A stretch of DNA of 64,000 nt from Clostridia bacterium (GTDB lineage Bacteria > Bacillota > Clostridia > Oscillospirales > Acutalibacteraceae). Position 1 is the first letter of the stretch, and every line of letters starts with the position of its first letter. The position numbers were made by a program, and so were the translations under genes. The DNA lies in assembly GCA_017516445.1 (NCBI GenBank), contig JAFXCZ010000013.1, forward strand, positions 62,001 through 126,000, read 5' to 3'. The notes under the pieces are model-generated. The model was not told the origin of the DNA and did no database searches. It worked only from the letters and a program-made list of their open reading frames with translations. Below are positions 23,825 to 34,514 of the stretch, in pieces.

Positions 23825-26119
23825 TTATGCCATTATGGTTTTAAGCTTAATTTCGCTGTCCGCTGTAGCAGAAATAGAGGTTATATTACCGTCACCGTTA
23901 TCGACAATAATATCAACAACCTTGTTTTCAAGCTCGCGGCGAATAAGATTTCTAAGCTCTCTGGCGCCTCGTTTGCCGCCGTCACACTTATCAGCCAGAT
24001 ATTCACACAGCTTATTGTCATACGAAAAATCTATAAGCTTTTCCTTTAAAGCTGTTTTCAGCTCGTCAAGCATAAGTGCGGCAATTTTAATAAGTGTATC
24101 GCGCGATAAGGGCGAGAATACAACAATCTCATCAACACGAGCAATAAACTCGGGGCGTAAAAATCCCTCAAGCGCTTTTAATGCCTTTTCCTTAGAGCCG
24201 TCCGCCTGAGATTTGCCAAAGCCTAAAAGGTTATCTGATTTTTCACTTCCTGCATTAGAGGTCATAACAATAACGGTGTTTTCAAAATTAACTGTTCTTC
24301 CCTGTGCATCGGTCACTCTGCCGTCATCAAGAATCTGCAAAAGTATATTAAGCACATCGGGGTGCGCTTTCTCAATTTCATCAAAAAGCACTACCGAATA
24401 AGGCTTTCTTCTTACCTTTTCGGTAAGCTGTCCTGCCTCGTCATAACCCACATATCCGGGAGGCGCGCCTATAATACGCGATACCGAATGCTTTTCCATA
24501 AACTCCGACATATCAAGACGGATAAGGGTTTCGGGAGTATTGAAAAGCTGCTCAGAAAGCACCTTTACAAGCTCGGTTTTACCAACACCCGTAGGTCCTA
24601 CAAATATAAACGAAGCGGGTCTATGAAGATTGCTTGTCTTTACTCTTGAACGCTTAACCGCACTTGCAACCAAGCGTGTTGCCTCTTCTTGACCGATAAT
24701 ACGTGTATTAAGAGCATCCTCAAGTGTGGCAAGCTTTTTAAGGTCGCTTTCCTGAATTTTAGTAGCAGGGATACCTGTCCAAAGCTCAATAACCTTTGCA
24801 ATATCCATATCTGTTACGGTATTATTAAGTGCCGTACCGCAAAGCTGTTCTGCCTGTTTTTTATACTTTTCAAGGTCGGCTTTGAGCATTGCCTGTTTTT
24901 CGTAATCGGGATTTTCAACATCCTGTTCCAATTCCTCAAGCTTAATTGAATATTCGGCAACCTTTTTATTAGCAATATAAAGCTCATCAATTGCCTTGTT
25001 CGCAAGGCTCGCACAAGCACAGGCTTCATCCAAAAGGTCAATAGCCTTATCAGGCAGATAGCGGTCGGTTACATATCTTTCCGAAAGAATAACCGCCTTT
25101 TTAACAATATCATTAGGAATTACAACATTGTGGAAGCCCTCATAATAGCCCTTTACACCCATAAGAATCTCTTCCGATTCACTAAGGGAAGGCTCTTCAA
25201 TAGTAACAGGCTGGAAGCGTCTTTCAAGTGCGGCATCCTTTTCGATATACTTTCTATATTCCTTAAAGGTTGTAGCGCCTATAACCTGAATTTCACCGCG
25301 GGAAAGCGCAGGCTTTAGAATATTGGCGGCATTCATTGAACCCTCGGCAGAGTCACCCGCGCCGACAAGGTTATGAATTTCGTCAATAAAGAGTATAATA
25401 TTGCCCGCTTCCTTAATTTCAGCCACCAAGCCTTTTACACGGCTTTCAAACTGACCGCGGAACTGCGTGCCTGCAACAAGACCTGTAAGGTCTAAAAGAT
25501 GAATTTCCTTATCAAGAAGTCTTGCAGGGGCTTTACCGTTTGCAATCTGAAGTGCCAATCCTTCGGCGATAGCGGTTTTACCAACACCCGGCTCACCGAT
25601 AAGGCAGGGGTTATTCTTTGAACGGCGTGACAAAATTTGTATAGTGCGGTAAAGCTCTTTATCTCTGCCGATTATAACATCAATCTTACCCTCGCGCGCT
25701 TTTTGTGTGAGATTTGTGCAGTACTGCTCCATAAATCTGCGGCGCTTTTTCTTAGAGCCGTCACCCTTTTTGTCCTTTTGCTCTTTTTCTTCCTTGGCTT
25801 CGGTCTTTTCACCGCCAATATTGCCGAATATATTCTTTAAAAACGGCATTGCGGGTGCTGTGCCCAAATCAAAGGTTTCATCATTAAGTTCGGCATCATC
25901 TGCCTCTTCATTGAGCGACATAATATCCATAAACTGTTCGCTCATCTGCTCGATATCCTCATCCGAAATATTCATTTTTTTAAGCATATCCTCTACAGGC
26001 TTAAGCCCCATTTCTTTTGCACAAACAAGGCAAAGTCCATTAGGCTCGGCATTGGGGTTAGTCATATCCGACAAGAAAACCACTGCCGGCCTTTTTTTAC
26101 ACTTGGAACAAAGTTTCAT
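23825..26119 (-). CDS. Clp/HSP100 AAA+ unfoldase with N-terminal zinc finger (ClpE/ClpC-like)
   Basis: The 764 residues are ordered: a four-Cys zinc finger (C4, C7, C30, C33) in place of Clp_N repeats, a charged linker, NBD1 (Walker A GEPGVGKT near 176, [15 protein letters not shown]), a UVR-like coiled coil (about 400-435), and NBD2 ([12 protein letters not shown] near 508, [24 protein letters not shown]). A ClpP-docking (LIV)GF-type loop appears as LLGFGKSQ. The zinc-finger N-terminus is known from ClpE and McsA. It probably feeds substrates to ClpP under stress. No CtsR or McsB gene is adjacent. Confidence 0.9.
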   Translation of the reverse strand: MKLCSKCKKRPAVVFLSDMTNPNAEPNGLCLVCAKEMGLKPVEDMLKKMNISDEDIEQMSEQFMDIMSLNEEADDAELNDETFDLGTAPAMPFLKNIFGNIGGEKTEAKEEKEQKDKKGDGSKKKRRRFMEQYCTNLTQKAREGKIDVIIGRDKELYRTIQILSRRSKNNPCLIGEPGVGKTAIAEGLALQIANGKAPARLLDKEIHLLDLTGLVAGTQFRGQFESRVKGLVAEIKEAGNIILFIDEIHNLVGAGDSAEGSMNAANILKPALSRGEIQVIGATTFKEYRKYIEKDAALERRFQPVTIEEPSLSESEEILMGVKGYYEGFHNVVIPNDIVKKAVILSERYVTDRYLPDKAIDLLDEACACASLANKAIDELYIANKKVAEYSIKLEELEQDVENPDYEKQAMLKADLEKYKKQAEQLCGTALNNTVTDMDIAKVIELWTGIPATKIQESDLKKLATLEDALNTRIIGQEEATRLVASAVKRSRVKTSNLHRPASFIFVGPTGVGKTELVKVLSEQLFNTPETLIRLDMSEFMEKHSVSRIIGAPPGYVGYDEAGQLTEKVRRKPYSVVLFDEIEKAHPDVLNILLQILDDGRVTDAQGRTVNFENTVIVMTSNAGSEKSDNLLGFGKSQADGSKEKALKALEGFLRPEFIARVDEIVVFSPLSRDTLIKIAALMLDELKTALKEKLIDFSYDNKLCEYLADKCDGGKRGARELRNLIRRELENKVVDIIVDNGDGNITSISATADSEIKLKTIMA

Positions 26120-26131
26120 TTTTTAAGACTC

Positions 26132-26812
26132 CTAAAATACATTGGTTAAAAATTTGAAAATATAGGTTTTATCAATATTCTCGTTATTAAATATCCAGAT
26201 ACCGTTATGGGTAAATGAAATTATTAAAACAACTATTTCGCAAACAATCAAGGCAATTGCCAAGCCCTTAACAACACCCAAAAGGCCGCCTAAGGTGCGG
26301 TTTAGCTTGCCTACAACACTGAACGAAAAAGCTTTATTAAGCAGTTTTGCAAGTATTTTTACAACAAACAAAAGCACTACTATAAGTATTACCGCATAAA
26401 GTGTTTCTAAAATACCTGTAGCGACAGGTTTTACAGCTTTTTGTGAAATTTCATTTAAAGCGGTGTCTGCACTGCTTAGAGTGCTGTCAACCACTATTTT
26501 TTCTATATGCTCTTTGGTAATACCAAGCTTTTCAGAATTATTGGTTATAAATGAAGGCAAGCTTTCCCAAACCGAATCTGCTGTTTGGGCGGTGCTTTGA
26601 GCGGCATTTTCACTTACAGAGCTTAAAATAGGTGGCTCTATAACCTTTTCGTATGTAATATCTGCCAAAGGTGCGCTTACAGAAAACGCCACCAGAACTG
26701 CGGCAACAAAGCCCACAACTTCAATAACCGCACGTACAAAGCCCTGCTTTGCCGAAATTAGTGCCGTTACAAGAATAATAGCAACAATAATTAAATCAAT
26801 AACAATACTCAT
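26132..26812 (-). CDS. CvpA family membrane protein
   Basis: The 226 residues hold four hydrophobic segments. The CvpA-type start is IDLIIVAIILVTALISAKQGFVRAVIEVVGFVAA, with a C-terminal part VVGKLNRTLGGLLGVVKGLAIALIVCEIVVL. An extracytoplasmic loop lies between the second and third helices. The family links to cell-envelope and stress phenotypes, but its biochemical role is unsettled. It sits tightly between the DUF5711 gene and the clpE-like gene. Confidence 0.85.
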   Translation of the reverse strand: MSIVIDLIIVAIILVTALISAKQGFVRAVIEVVGFVAAVLVAFSVSAPLADITYEKVIEPPILSSVSENAAQSTAQTADSVWESLPSFITNNSEKLGITKEHIEKIVVDSTLSSADTALNEISQKAVKPVATGILETLYAVILIVVLLFVVKILAKLLNKAFSFSVVGKLNRTLGGLLGVVKGLAIALIVCEIVVLIISFTHNGIWIFNNENIDKTYIFKFLTNVF

Positions 26813-26816
26813 AAAC

Positions 26817-28094
26817 TTACTCCTGTTCTAATTTGATTTTACTGATTGCATTATCCGTAATTACCGCCACAGTGCTCTGCCCTAAGGGACAGCTTCTGCC
26901 AACGCCAAAGCCGCAATCGGCACTACGCATAATACTGCCGTCATTGTCAAGGATATACACCTTTGTGTCACTCACGCAGTAGATATGCTGATTTTTAAGC
27001 GCAAAGTCGGTAATTATGCCTTTGAATTCTATCTCTCTTTTAAGCTTTCCGTTACTTGAAAAAATTGCAATGCGGTTGTCGGTTTTATCGCTTTCGCGGT
27101 TATATACCACCGCAACACCGTTATTGCCCGCTCTGAACATTGCGGTGTTATATTCATTTTTATATTCAAAAAACTTAAAATTAGACCATTTTATAAAATT
27201 ATAGCTGTTAGCAGTAAGCACTGAAAAGCCGCCTGCAAAGGTAGTATCTATATTATAAATTACAGTATTCTCATACCCTTTTTCAAACAAAGGGGTTGCT
27301 GATTTGAACCCAAGCACCAAAACCTTTGAATTATAGGCGCCAACCGTTGAACTAACCGTTGCAACCGCAATTTTTTTGCCCGTAGGTGATACTGCAACGT
27401 TGTTCACCAAATCCTTTGAAGAAAACCACTCGTAAACAAGCTCACCGCTTTTTTTATAAACACTTACAGCGGCGGCATAGTTACTTGGTGAAGTGACAAG
27501 CGCGTAGGTACCGTTGTCACCTATAGCCGCATTTTTAATGCTCTGCTTACTGTCAACCGTCTTTTTAAGTCCACTGTGGGTAAATATAAGCGCCTGCTTG
27601 CCGTCCTGTTCAAAAACAAGTGCCCGTGTTTTTGAGGTTTTAAGCACAGGATTTTCAAAGCCGTGCGCATACGAAAAAATCCGTTTACCCGCATTTGAAT
27701 AGGCTTCTATGTTGCTGTTTGTCAAAAGGTAGTAATAAGTCCCCTTTGAAACCGTATTGATACTATCGGTGCTTTCAAGCGATATAGGATAGCTTCCGCC
27801 GCCTATAGTATGGAGTGCGGTCGAAGCCGTTTCGATAATACCGGCAGGCATTATAAGCTGACACAAGGCAACCGCCGCCGCAATCACTGCTACGGTAATT
27901 GCTGTGATTTTAAAGCGTCTTTTGTTTGCAAGCTTTTTGCCACGCACAACGCGCATATTATTCTTTTCGGGCTTCTCTTCCCCTTGAGGTACCATTTTAA
28001 TATCGCGGGGTACAGCCTTATCTTTAATTCGTTTTTTGTTAACCTTAGGCGCAGATGTAAATGCGCTACGCCGTTTTCTTTTATATTCAGCCAT
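26817..28094 (-). CDS. DUF5711-type membrane-anchored protein of unknown function
   Basis: The 425 residues have a basic N-terminal tail (about 1-60, many Lys/Arg), one transmembrane helix (about 62-82, ITAITVAVIAAAVALCQLIM), and a beta-rich extracytoplasmic part. Repeated strands such as SNAGKRIFSYAHGFENP, KSGELVYEWFSSKD and SSNGKLKREIEFKG suggest a WD/PQQ-like propeller. I know this architecture only as a clostridial uncharacterised family. It lies between truA and cvpA with 4-9 bp gaps. Confidence 0.7.
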   Translation of the reverse strand: MAEYKRKRRSAFTSAPKVNKKRIKDKAVPRDIKMVPQGEEKPEKNNMRVVRGKKLANKRRFKITAITVAVIAAAVALCQLIMPAGIIETASTALHTIGGGSYPISLESTDSINTVSKGTYYYLLTNSNIEAYSNAGKRIFSYAHGFENPVLKTSKTRALVFEQDGKQALIFTHSGLKKTVDSKQSIKNAAIGDNGTYALVTSPSNYAAAVSVYKKSGELVYEWFSSKDLVNNVAVSPTGKKIAVATVSSTVGAYNSKVLVLGFKSATPLFEKGYENTVIYNIDTTFAGGFSVLTANSYNFIKWSNFKFFEYKNEYNTAMFRAGNNGVAVVYNRESDKTDNRIAIFSSNGKLKREIEFKGIITDFALKNQHIYCVSDTKVYILDNDGSIMRSADCGFGVGRSCPLGQSTVAVITDNAISKIKLEQE

Positions 28095-28103
28095 AAATCA
28101 CCT

Positions 28104-28838
28104 TTAATAATGTACCTTTTCTAAAAATAAGCCTTGAGGCGGTGCAGTAATACCCGCTCTCTCTCGCTTTTTAGATTCTAATATGCTGCCAATATCCTCT
28201 ACCGCTATTTTACCGTCAGACACGGCAACTGCAGTGCCTGCAATAATGCGCACCATATTATATAAAAAGCCGTTTGCGGTTACGGTGATTTTAATATCGT
28301 CACCGTTTTTAGTAACAAAGCATTCGCTGATTTCTCTTACGGTATCCTCCACAGTTCTGCCCGAGGAGGAAAACGCATAAAAATCGTGACGGCCTGTTAT
28401 CTCCTTTGCAAAAGCGTTCATTTTATCAATATTGAGACTTCGTTCAATCTGCCACGCGTAACGCAATTTAAAGGGGTCTTTTATACTGCTGTTATAAATA
28501 TTATAGCAGTAGGTTTTACCCCGAGCATTGTATCTTGCGTGGAAATCGCTTTCAACCTCTTTACAATCTGTCACCGCAATATCGCAAGGTAAAAGTGTAT
28601 TAACACCGCGCAAAAACGCACTTTCGGGTATATTATCCGCACAGTCTAAATGACAGGTAAACTGCTTTGCGTGGACACCTGCATCTGTTCTGGAAGTGCC
28701 TGTAAGAGAAACCTTGGTTTTAAGCACCTGCTCTAAAGCCTCACACAAAACGCCCTGAACGGTAACAGCGTTAGGCTGTACCTGCCAGCCGTGATAAGCG
28801 GTGCCGTCGTATGAAATTGTCAAAAGCATTCTTTTCAT
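28104..28838 (-). CDS. truA: tRNA pseudouridine(38-40) synthase
   Basis: The 244 residues include YDGTAYHGWQVQ, SLTGTSRTDAGVHAKQF with the catalytic Asp, and GNGFLYNMVRIIAGT-like VTANGFLYNMVRIIAGTAV. It modifies uridines 38-40 in tRNA anticodon stems. The ATG at 28838 is chosen over an in-frame TTG at 28847 because AAAGGGGTG precedes it. It follows ecfT, the common Firmicutes order ecfA1-ecfA2-ecfT-truA. Confidence 0.96.
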   Translation of the reverse strand: MKRMLLTISYDGTAYHGWQVQPNAVTVQGVLCEALEQVLKTKVSLTGTSRTDAGVHAKQFTCHLDCADNIPESAFLRGVNTLLPCDIAVTDCKEVESDFHARYNARGKTYCYNIYNSSIKDPFKLRYAWQIERSLNIDKMNAFAKEITGRHDFYAFSSSGRTVEDTVREISECFVTKNGDDIKITVTANGFLYNMVRIIAGTAVAVSDGKIAVEDIGSILESKKRERAGITAPPQGLFLEKVHY

Positions 28839-28858
28839 ATTAAGCACCCCTTTAACGC

Positions 28859-29671
28859 TTAAAAGAATATATTAAATAAAATAATACCTGTGCAGAAAAC
28901 GGCAGTAAAACCGCAAAGATAAAAATCAACCGCCGAAACCTTTAACTGCTTCATTCTGGTTTTGCCCTCGCCACCGTTATAACAACGGCATTCCATAGCC
29001 TCTGCAAGCTCATAAGCGCGGCGCACCGAAGAAATGAGCAACGGTATAAGAATAGGAATAAGCGCCTTTATTCTTTCTTTTAGGTTGCCGCTTTCAAGGT
29101 CGGCTCCCCTTGCCTTTTGGGCGTTCATAATCTTCTGTGCTTCTTCTACCAAGGTTGGTATAAACCTCAGCGCAATAGTCATCATAAGCGCCAATGTATG
29201 CACTGCATTTTTAAGACCGATGAATTTGAGCGGACTCAAAAGGCTTTCTATAGCATCGGTCAAATCGTTAGGCGTTGTGGTATAGGTAAGCGAAGAGCTC
29301 ACCACAATAAGCAGCACTATACGCAGTGACATAAAGAAAGCGCGGTATAAGCCGTCATAGGTGATAGTAAGCTTCCACAAAGAAAGCAAAACTGCGCTTT
29401 CTTTACTGCCGTAAAACATATTTATGACAGTTGTAAGAATTATAATGGGCAAAATTGCCTTAAGGTTTTTAAAGTACATTTTAAGCGGCACCTTAGAAGC
29501 CAATGCCACACCCATAACAAATAAAAACGAAAGTGTTAGGGATAAAATATTTTGTGACAAGAAAATAAAGACTACCGCTAAAATCAGCAATACCATTTTT
29601 ACCCGCGGGTCTGCTTTATGAATAGGCGACCTTGTTTCAAAATACTGACCAAAGGTGATGTCTTTAAGCAT
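28859..29671 (-). CDS. ecfT: ECF transporter transmembrane subunit EcfT
   Basis: The 270-residue membrane protein has five to six hydrophobic segments. The two ATPase-coupling motifs show as AQKARGADLESG and RRAYELAEAMECRCY (ARG-type helices). It links the two ATPases to vitamin- or metal-specific S components. I place its start at ATG 29671 (MLKDITFGQYF), overlapping the end of ecfA2 by 8 bp. No S component lies in this operon, so it likely serves several unlinked ones. Confidence 0.94.
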   Translation of the reverse strand: MLKDITFGQYFETRSPIHKADPRVKMVLLILAVVFIFLSQNILSLTLSFLFVMGVALASKVPLKMYFKNLKAILPIIILTTVINMFYGSKESAVLLSLWKLTITYDGLYRAFFMSLRIVLLIVVSSSLTYTTTPNDLTDAIESLLSPLKFIGLKNAVHTLALMMTIALRFIPTLVEEAQKIMNAQKARGADLESGNLKERIKALIPILIPLLISSVRRAYELAEAMECRCYNGGEGKTRMKQLKVSAVDFYLCGFTAVFCTGIILFNIFF

Positions 29672-30527
29672 TACTGTCACCTTCTTTCAGATTTTTAAGC
29701 ACTTCTACCGCGCGTTCCACTGTGAAAACATCCTGCGGAACATCTACGCCAAGCTCTTTAAGTTTATTAAAAACCCTTGTAACAATAGGCACATTAAGAC
29801 CAATTTCACGAAGCTTTTCACCGTTTTTAAAAACATTTTCGGTCTTATCAAACATAACAAGCTCGCCTCTGCTTAGCACAAGCAGTTTATCGGTTATCTG
29901 CGCCATATCCTCCATACTGTGAGAAATAATAATAACCGTAGCGCCTGTCGCCTTGCGGTACTGCTCAATAATACCGATAATATCCTCTCTGCCGCGTGGG
30001 TCAAGACCTGCTGTAGGCTCATCAAAAACTATGATTTTAGGATTCATAGCCATTACGCCCGCAATAGCAACCCTGCGCTTTTCACCGCCCGATAAATCAA
30101 ACGGAGATTTTGTAAGATACTCATCCCTTACACCGATAATTTTGCAAATTTCACGAACTCTCGTATCAAGCTCTTCACCCTCAAGCCCCATATTTTTAGG
30201 GCCAAAGGCAATATCATCATACACAGTTTCTTCAAACAACTGGTATTCGGGGTATTGGAAAACAAGCCCTACTGCCGAGCGGACAAGTCTTATTTCCTTA
30301 GGGTTATCCCATATATTCTTTTGTTCAATAAAAATTTTACCATCAGTAGGCTTTAAAAGGCCGTTAAGGTGCTGTACAAGTGTGGATTTCCCCGACCCCG
30401 TATGACCGATAATGCCTATTATTTCGCCTTGTTCCACGGTAAAACTTACATTACTTACGGCATCATTAATAAAGGGTGTATTACCGCCGTAGGTATGTGT
30501 TAAATTTTGAACCTCTAATATTGCCAA
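29664..30527 (-). CDS. ecfA2: ECF transporter ATP-binding subunit EcfA2
   Basis: The 287-residue ABC ATPase has Walker A GHTGSGKST, a Q loop in VFQYPEYQLFEETV, signature LSGGEKRRVAIAG, Walker B IIVFDEPTAGLDP and H-loop ISHSMEDM. The start is TTG 30527, 8 nt after GGAGG and directly against the ecfA1 stop. Pairs with EcfA1 and EcfT to energise uptake of micronutrients. Confidence 0.95.
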   Translation of the reverse strand: MAILEVQNLTHTYGGNTPFINDAVSNVSFTVEQGEIIGIIGHTGSGKSTLVQHLNGLLKPTDGKIFIEQKNIWDNPKEIRLVRSAVGLVFQYPEYQLFEETVYDDIAFGPKNMGLEGEELDTRVREICKIIGVRDEYLTKSPFDLSGGEKRRVAIAGVMAMNPKIIVFDEPTAGLDPRGREDIIGIIEQYRKATGATVIIISHSMEDMAQITDKLLVLSRGELVMFDKTENVFKNGEKLREIGLNVPIVTRVFNKLKELGVDVPQDVFTVERAVEVLKNLKEGDSNA

Positions 30528-31373
30528 CTATTTTTCCTCCAAGCATAAGGCAATTGCCTTTGCCGTTTCTTCTTCCGACAAAACATCGGTAGATACATTA
30601 AATCCGTTTTGCTTTAATGCGTATAAAAGCTCAGTCGTCTGCGGTACCGAAAGCCCCACAGCCTTTAACTGACTTACATTTTTAAATATTTCCCGAGGTG
30701 TATTATCATCAATTATAACCCCGTCATTCATAACCATTACCCTATCGGCATTTTCGGCTTCCTCCATATAATGCGTAATAAGCACAACGGTTATATTTTT
30801 TTCTTTATTAAGCTTGTGCAGTGTTTCAATAATCTCTTTTCTGCCTACAGGGTCAAGCATAGCAGTAGGCTCGTCCAGAATTATACACTCGGGCTCCATA
30901 GCGATTATGCCTGCAATAGCAATTCTCTGCTTTTGTCCACCCGAAAGATGATGCGGTGTAGAATCCTTAAATTCATACATACCAACACTCTTTAAAGCCT
31001 CGTCCACCCTTTGCCTTATAAGACACGGTTCAAGACCTAAGTTTTCGGGGCCAAAGGCGACATCCTCTTCAACGATTGATGCCACAAGCTGATTGTCAGG
31101 GTTTTGGAAAACCATACCCACCTTACGCTTTACTTCTATTTCGGTTTCCTCTGCCTTGGTGTTAATGCTGTCAACCAAAACATCCCCGCTTGTAGGCTTA
31201 AATAAGCCGTTAAGCATTTTTGCCAAGGTTGATTTGCCCGAGCCGTTATGCCCTAAAATAACCGTAAAGCTTCCGCGCTCAATCGAAAAGGAAACATTCT
31301 CTACCGCCTTATAGGTCTGGTCGGCATCGGTATATTCATAAGTGACATTTTTAATTTCAATTATATTATCCAT
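30528..31373 (-). CDS. ecfA1: ECF transporter ATP-binding subunit EcfA1
   Basis: The 281-residue ABC ATPase has Walker [11 protein letters not shown] loop [25 protein letters not shown] (typical of EcfA), signature [13 protein letters not shown], Walker [14 protein letters not shown] and H-loop ITHYMEEA. The start ATG 31373 overlaps the upstream methyltransferase by 8 bp. The frame is open to 31427 but lies inside that gene. Confidence 0.95.
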   Translation of the reverse strand: MDNIIEIKNVTYEYTDADQTYKAVENVSFSIERGSFTVILGHNGSGKSTLAKMLNGLFKPTSGDVLVDSINTKAEETEIEVKRKVGMVFQNPDNQLVASIVEEDVAFGPENLGLEPCLIRQRVDEALKSVGMYEFKDSTPHHLSGGQKQRIAIAGIIAMEPECIILDEPTAMLDPVGRKEIIETLHKLNKEKNITVVLITHYMEEAENADRVMVMNDGVIIDDNTPREIFKNVSQLKAVGLSVPQTTELLYALKQNGFNVSTDVLSEEETAKAIALCLEEK

Positions 31374-32238
31374 TATCCCTAGTCCAAATCGTAGTATTAC
31401 CGCAAGGCATTGAAAAGCCTTTCTCACGTATAGGCAGTCCGATTTCGTCGGTATAAACCTTGCCCGAGCGTCCCTTTACAACATATTCCTTTACCATATA
31501 GTCAAGTATAGTGTGCGAAAGACCGCCCGTATAAGAATTTAAAAAGAAAAACAACGCATCATCGGATAAAAGCTTGCCTGTTTCGGTTAAAAGCTCGGTC
31601 AACTGTTGCTCTAACTTCCAAACTTCACCGTTAGGACCTCTGCCGTATGAGGGTGGGTCCATAATAATAGCATCGTACTTTTTACCACGCCTTATTTCAC
31701 GCTTGACAAACTTTAAGCAGTCGTCAACAAGCCAACGCACATTGCCGTCCGCTAAAGATGATGCTACGGCATTTTCCTTTGCCCACTGCACCATACCCTT
31801 TGAAGCGTCAACGTGGGTTACTGCCGCACCTGCCGAAAGACAGGCAATAGTAGCACCACCTGTGTAAGCGAACAAATTAAGCACCTTAATTTCGCGGTTT
31901 TCTTTGCTTATAAGCTCCTTAGCTAAGCTCCAGTTTACCGCCTGTTCGGGAAAAAGTCCCGTATGCTTAAAGCCCATAGGCTTTAGTCTGAAAGTTAAAT
32001 CCTTATAATTTATACTCCATACATCTGGCACCTTTTTTAAAGTTTCCCAATAACCGCCGCCCGAGTTAGAACGATGGTATTTAGCGTGGGCATTATACCA
32101 AAGCGGATTTTTACGCTCACCCGACCATATAACCTGTGGGTCGGGGCGGATAAGTATAATATCTCCCCAACGCTCAAGCCGCTCTCCCGAATCGGCATCT
32201 ATAAGCTCATAATCCTTAAATCCTTCAACAGTTCTCAT
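31366..32238 (-). CDS. Class I SAM-dependent rRNA methyltransferase (RlmI/RlmK-like)
   Basis: The 290 residues include SAM motif [21 protein letters not shown], motif [19 protein letters not shown], and the catalytic [12 protein letters not shown]. These are typical of COG1092-type base methyltransferases acting on rRNA. An N-terminal region of about 90 residues ([15 protein letters not shown]) lacks a full PUA domain. The precise target cannot be inferred. It sits between ruvB and ecfA1 on the same strand. Confidence 0.82.
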   Translation of the reverse strand: MRTVEGFKDYELIDADSGERLERWGDIILIRPDPQVIWSGERKNPLWYNAHAKYHRSNSGGGYWETLKKVPDVWSINYKDLTFRLKPMGFKHTGLFPEQAVNWSLAKELISKENREIKVLNLFAYTGGATIACLSAGAAVTHVDASKGMVQWAKENAVASSLADGNVRWLVDDCLKFVKREIRRGKKYDAIIMDPPSYGRGPNGEVWKLEQQLTELLTETGKLLSDDALFFFLNSYTGGLSHTILDYMVKEYVVKGRSGKVYTDEIGLPIREKGFSMPCGNTTIWTRDNG

Positions 32239-32250
32239 CTGAAAAATCCT

Positions 32251-33294
32251 TTAAAATATTGATTGCTGACTTATGTTACTGTTAAGCTCTATTCCCAAGT
32301 GGTCGTAAGCGAGCTTTGTAACACAACGTCCTCTGGCAGTTCTTGTAAGGAAGCCTATCTGCATAAGATACGGCTCATAGACATCTTCAATGGTCACTGC
32401 CTCTTCGCCTAAAGCCGCCGCGAGAGTGTCAAGACCGACAGGGCCGCCCGAATAATTTGTAATAATGGTTAAAAGCATCTTGCGGTCAAAATCGTCAAGT
32501 CCTAATTCATCAATCTCAAAGCGGGATAATGCCTTTTGGGCTACCTCTTCGGTTATAACACCGTCATATTCAACCTGTGCTATATCACGCACACGGCGAA
32601 GCAAACGGTTTGCTATACGCGGTGTACCGCGAGAGCGTGACGCAATCTCCAACGCGCCGTCATGTTCGATTTCTATACCTAAAATTCCTGCCGAGCGGGT
32701 AACAATTTGCGCTAACTGCTCTGGTGTGTAAAGCTCCAACCTTAAAAGCACACCAAAACGGTCGCGAAGCGGAGCGGTAAGCTGTCCCGAACGGGTTGTA
32801 GCACCCACCAGTGTAAAATGCGGAACATCAAGCCTTATTGACCTTGCCGACGGTCCCTTACCCAAAATTATATCAAGCGAAAAATCCTCCATTGCGGGAT
32901 ATAATATTTCCTCAACATTTCTGGACAGACGGTGAATTTCGTCAATAAAAAGCACATCGCCCTGATTAAGAGAGGTAAGAATTGCAACCAAATCACCCTG
33001 TTTTTCAATAGCAGGTCCCGAGGTTACACGAAGATTAACACCCATTTCCCTTGCGATAATACCCGAAAGGGTAGTTTTACCAAGACCAGGGGGGCCGTAA
33101 AGCAAAACGTGGTCAAGGCTTTCGTTACGCTGTAAAGCCGCCTTTATATATATGCTTAAATTTTCTTTAACCTTGTCCTGACCTATATAATCCTCAAGCG
33201 TTTTCGGGCGAAGTGATAGTTCTCCCTCATCCTCTGAATAACTATAATCGGGCGAAACAATGCGGTTTTCAAAATCCATTTCTTGTTCTATCAT
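32251..33294 (-). CDS. ruvB: Holliday junction branch-migration ATPase RuvB
   Basis: The 347 residues start with the recognition stretch [21 protein letters not shown]. Walker A is [15 protein letters not shown], Walker [16 protein letters not shown], sensor 1 [19 protein letters not shown], and sensor 2 [14 protein letters not shown]. The C-terminal winged helix ends with [10 protein letters not shown]. It powers branch migration with RuvA. It is the last of the ruvC-ruvA-ruvB set, 3 bp after ruvA. Confidence 0.98.
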   Translation of the reverse strand: MIEQEMDFENRIVSPDYSYSEDEGELSLRPKTLEDYIGQDKVKENLSIYIKAALQRNESLDHVLLYGPPGLGKTTLSGIIAREMGVNLRVTSGPAIEKQGDLVAILTSLNQGDVLFIDEIHRLSRNVEEILYPAMEDFSLDIILGKGPSARSIRLDVPHFTLVGATTRSGQLTAPLRDRFGVLLRLELYTPEQLAQIVTRSAGILGIEIEHDGALEIASRSRGTPRIANRLLRRVRDIAQVEYDGVITEEVAQKALSRFEIDELGLDDFDRKMLLTIITNYSGGPVGLDTLAAALGEEAVTIEDVYEPYLMQIGFLTRTARGRCVTKLAYDHLGIELNSNISQQSIF

Positions 33295-33297
33295 CTA

Positions 33298-33900
33298 TTA
33301 TATCCCCCTTGCGAGAGTTTTTAACGCCTGTTTAATAAGCTCCTCAGTAGAAAGCGCAGGGTCGCATTTGCCTACCGCTAAGGAGGCTTCGCTCTGGGTG
33401 TAACCGAGTGACACTAAAGCCGAAACCGCTTCCTTAGTATTGCTGTTAAGGGCAGCATTGCCAACCGCCTTAAGCTCTATAGTATCGCCCGACTGCAAGG
33501 AGCCTACCTTATCCCTAAGCTCAAGCACAATTCTTTGCGCAAGCTTAGGTCCCACACCGCTTGCAGCAGTGAGCGCCTTATAATCATTGCTTGCTATATA
33601 AAGGGTTAATTGCGAAGCCGTAAACTCCGACAAAAGTGCAAGCCCCATTTTAGCACCCACGCCATTAACCGATGTAACCAGCTTAAACGCTTCTAACTCC
33701 TCAGGCTCTTTAAAGCCGTATAAATCCATCGCATCCTCGCGCACCGACAAAAAAGTGTAAAGCATAACCTCGCTATCCTTTTGCGGTAGGTTGTAAAGGG
33801 TGTTTTTAGTTACAAAGCATTTATAGCCAACGCCGCCGCACTCAACTATCGCGCAGCTGTTATCTGTAAAAATAAGTTTTCCTCTTACTGATGCTATCAT
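33298..33900 (-). CDS. ruvA: Holliday junction DNA helicase RuvA
   Basis: The 200 residues have an N-terminal OB fold (MIASVRGKLIFTDNSCAIVECGGVGYKCF), two helix-hairpin-helix units (LVTSVNGVGAKMGLALLS, LTAASGVGPKLAQRIVLELRDK) and a C-terminal RuvB-contacting domain (EAVSALVSLGYTQSEASLAV). It tetramerises on four-way junctions. It overlaps ruvC by 4 bp. Confidence 0.98.
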   Translation of the reverse strand: MIASVRGKLIFTDNSCAIVECGGVGYKCFVTKNTLYNLPQKDSEVMLYTFLSVREDAMDLYGFKEPEELEAFKLVTSVNGVGAKMGLALLSEFTASQLTLYIASNDYKALTAASGVGPKLAQRIVLELRDKVGSLQSGDTIELKAVGNAALNSNTKEAVSALVSLGYTQSEASLAVGKCDPALSTEELIKQALKTLARGI

Positions 33901-34388
33901 AAGCTTCTCCTTAAAATAGAATCGGAATAATGTCCGTCACAAATCGCTATCGCCAATGCATCGGCAGTATCGTCAGGCTTAGGAATTGCCCTGAGCGATA
34001 AAAGACTTTTTACCATCTCCATAACCTGATGCTTTTCCGCCCTGCCGTAGCCTGTTACCGCCTGCTTTACCTGAAGCGGTGTATACTCGTGAATTTCCAC
34101 ACCCTTTTGCTTTGCGGCAAGCACTATAACGCCCCTTGCCTGAGCAACATCAATAGCCGTAGTGGAATTAGTGTTAAAATAAAGCTTTTCAATAGAAAGA
34201 CGTTGCGGCTTGTACTTATCAATGATTTCAAGCATATCGTTATATATAACCGAAAGCCTGTCGGGGAAAAGTGTTTTAGCCTTGGTGGTTATTGCGCCGT
34301 AGCCCACTACAGCAAAATTATTTTTAGCATAATCTACCACGCCGTAGCCCACTATCGCATACCCTGGGTCTATACCCAAAATCCGCAA
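33897..34388 (-). CDS. ruvC: Holliday junction resolvase RuvC
   Basis: The 163 residues have the RNase-H-like fold with RILGIDPGYAIVGYG (first catalytic Asp), LSIEKLYFNTNSTTAIDVAQARGVI (Glu), YTPLQVKQAVTGYGRAEKHQV, and DDTADALAIAICDGH (last Asps). I start at TTG 34388, five bases after GAGGTGA; an in-frame GTG at 34397 overlaps that site. RuvC cuts Holliday junctions held by RuvAB. Confidence 0.97.
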   Translation of the reverse strand: MRILGIDPGYAIVGYGVVDYAKNNFAVVGYGAITTKAKTLFPDRLSVIYNDMLEIIDKYKPQRLSIEKLYFNTNSTTAIDVAQARGVIVLAAKQKGVEIHEYTPLQVKQAVTGYGRAEKHQVMEMVKSLLSLRAIPKPDDTADALAIAICDGHYSDSILRRSL

Positions 34389-34441
34389 ACCGCTCACCTC
34401 TTTCGCAAAAAGTACACACTAATGGCATTATAATTCATATT

Positions 34442-34470
34442 ATTATATCATATTTAAAGACTTTGAGCAA
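34442..34470 (-). promoter_or_regulatory. Sigma-A promoter of the ruvCAB operon
   Basis: On the minus strand TTGCTC (34470-34465), 17 bp, TATAAT (34447-34442). A second TATAAT-like box lies closer to the gene. No SOS box was recognised. Confidence 0.65.
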
Positions 34471-34514
34471 CAGTTTTTTGTGTAGAAAAACGAAAGATTT
34501 TGAGGGTTTTTTAA

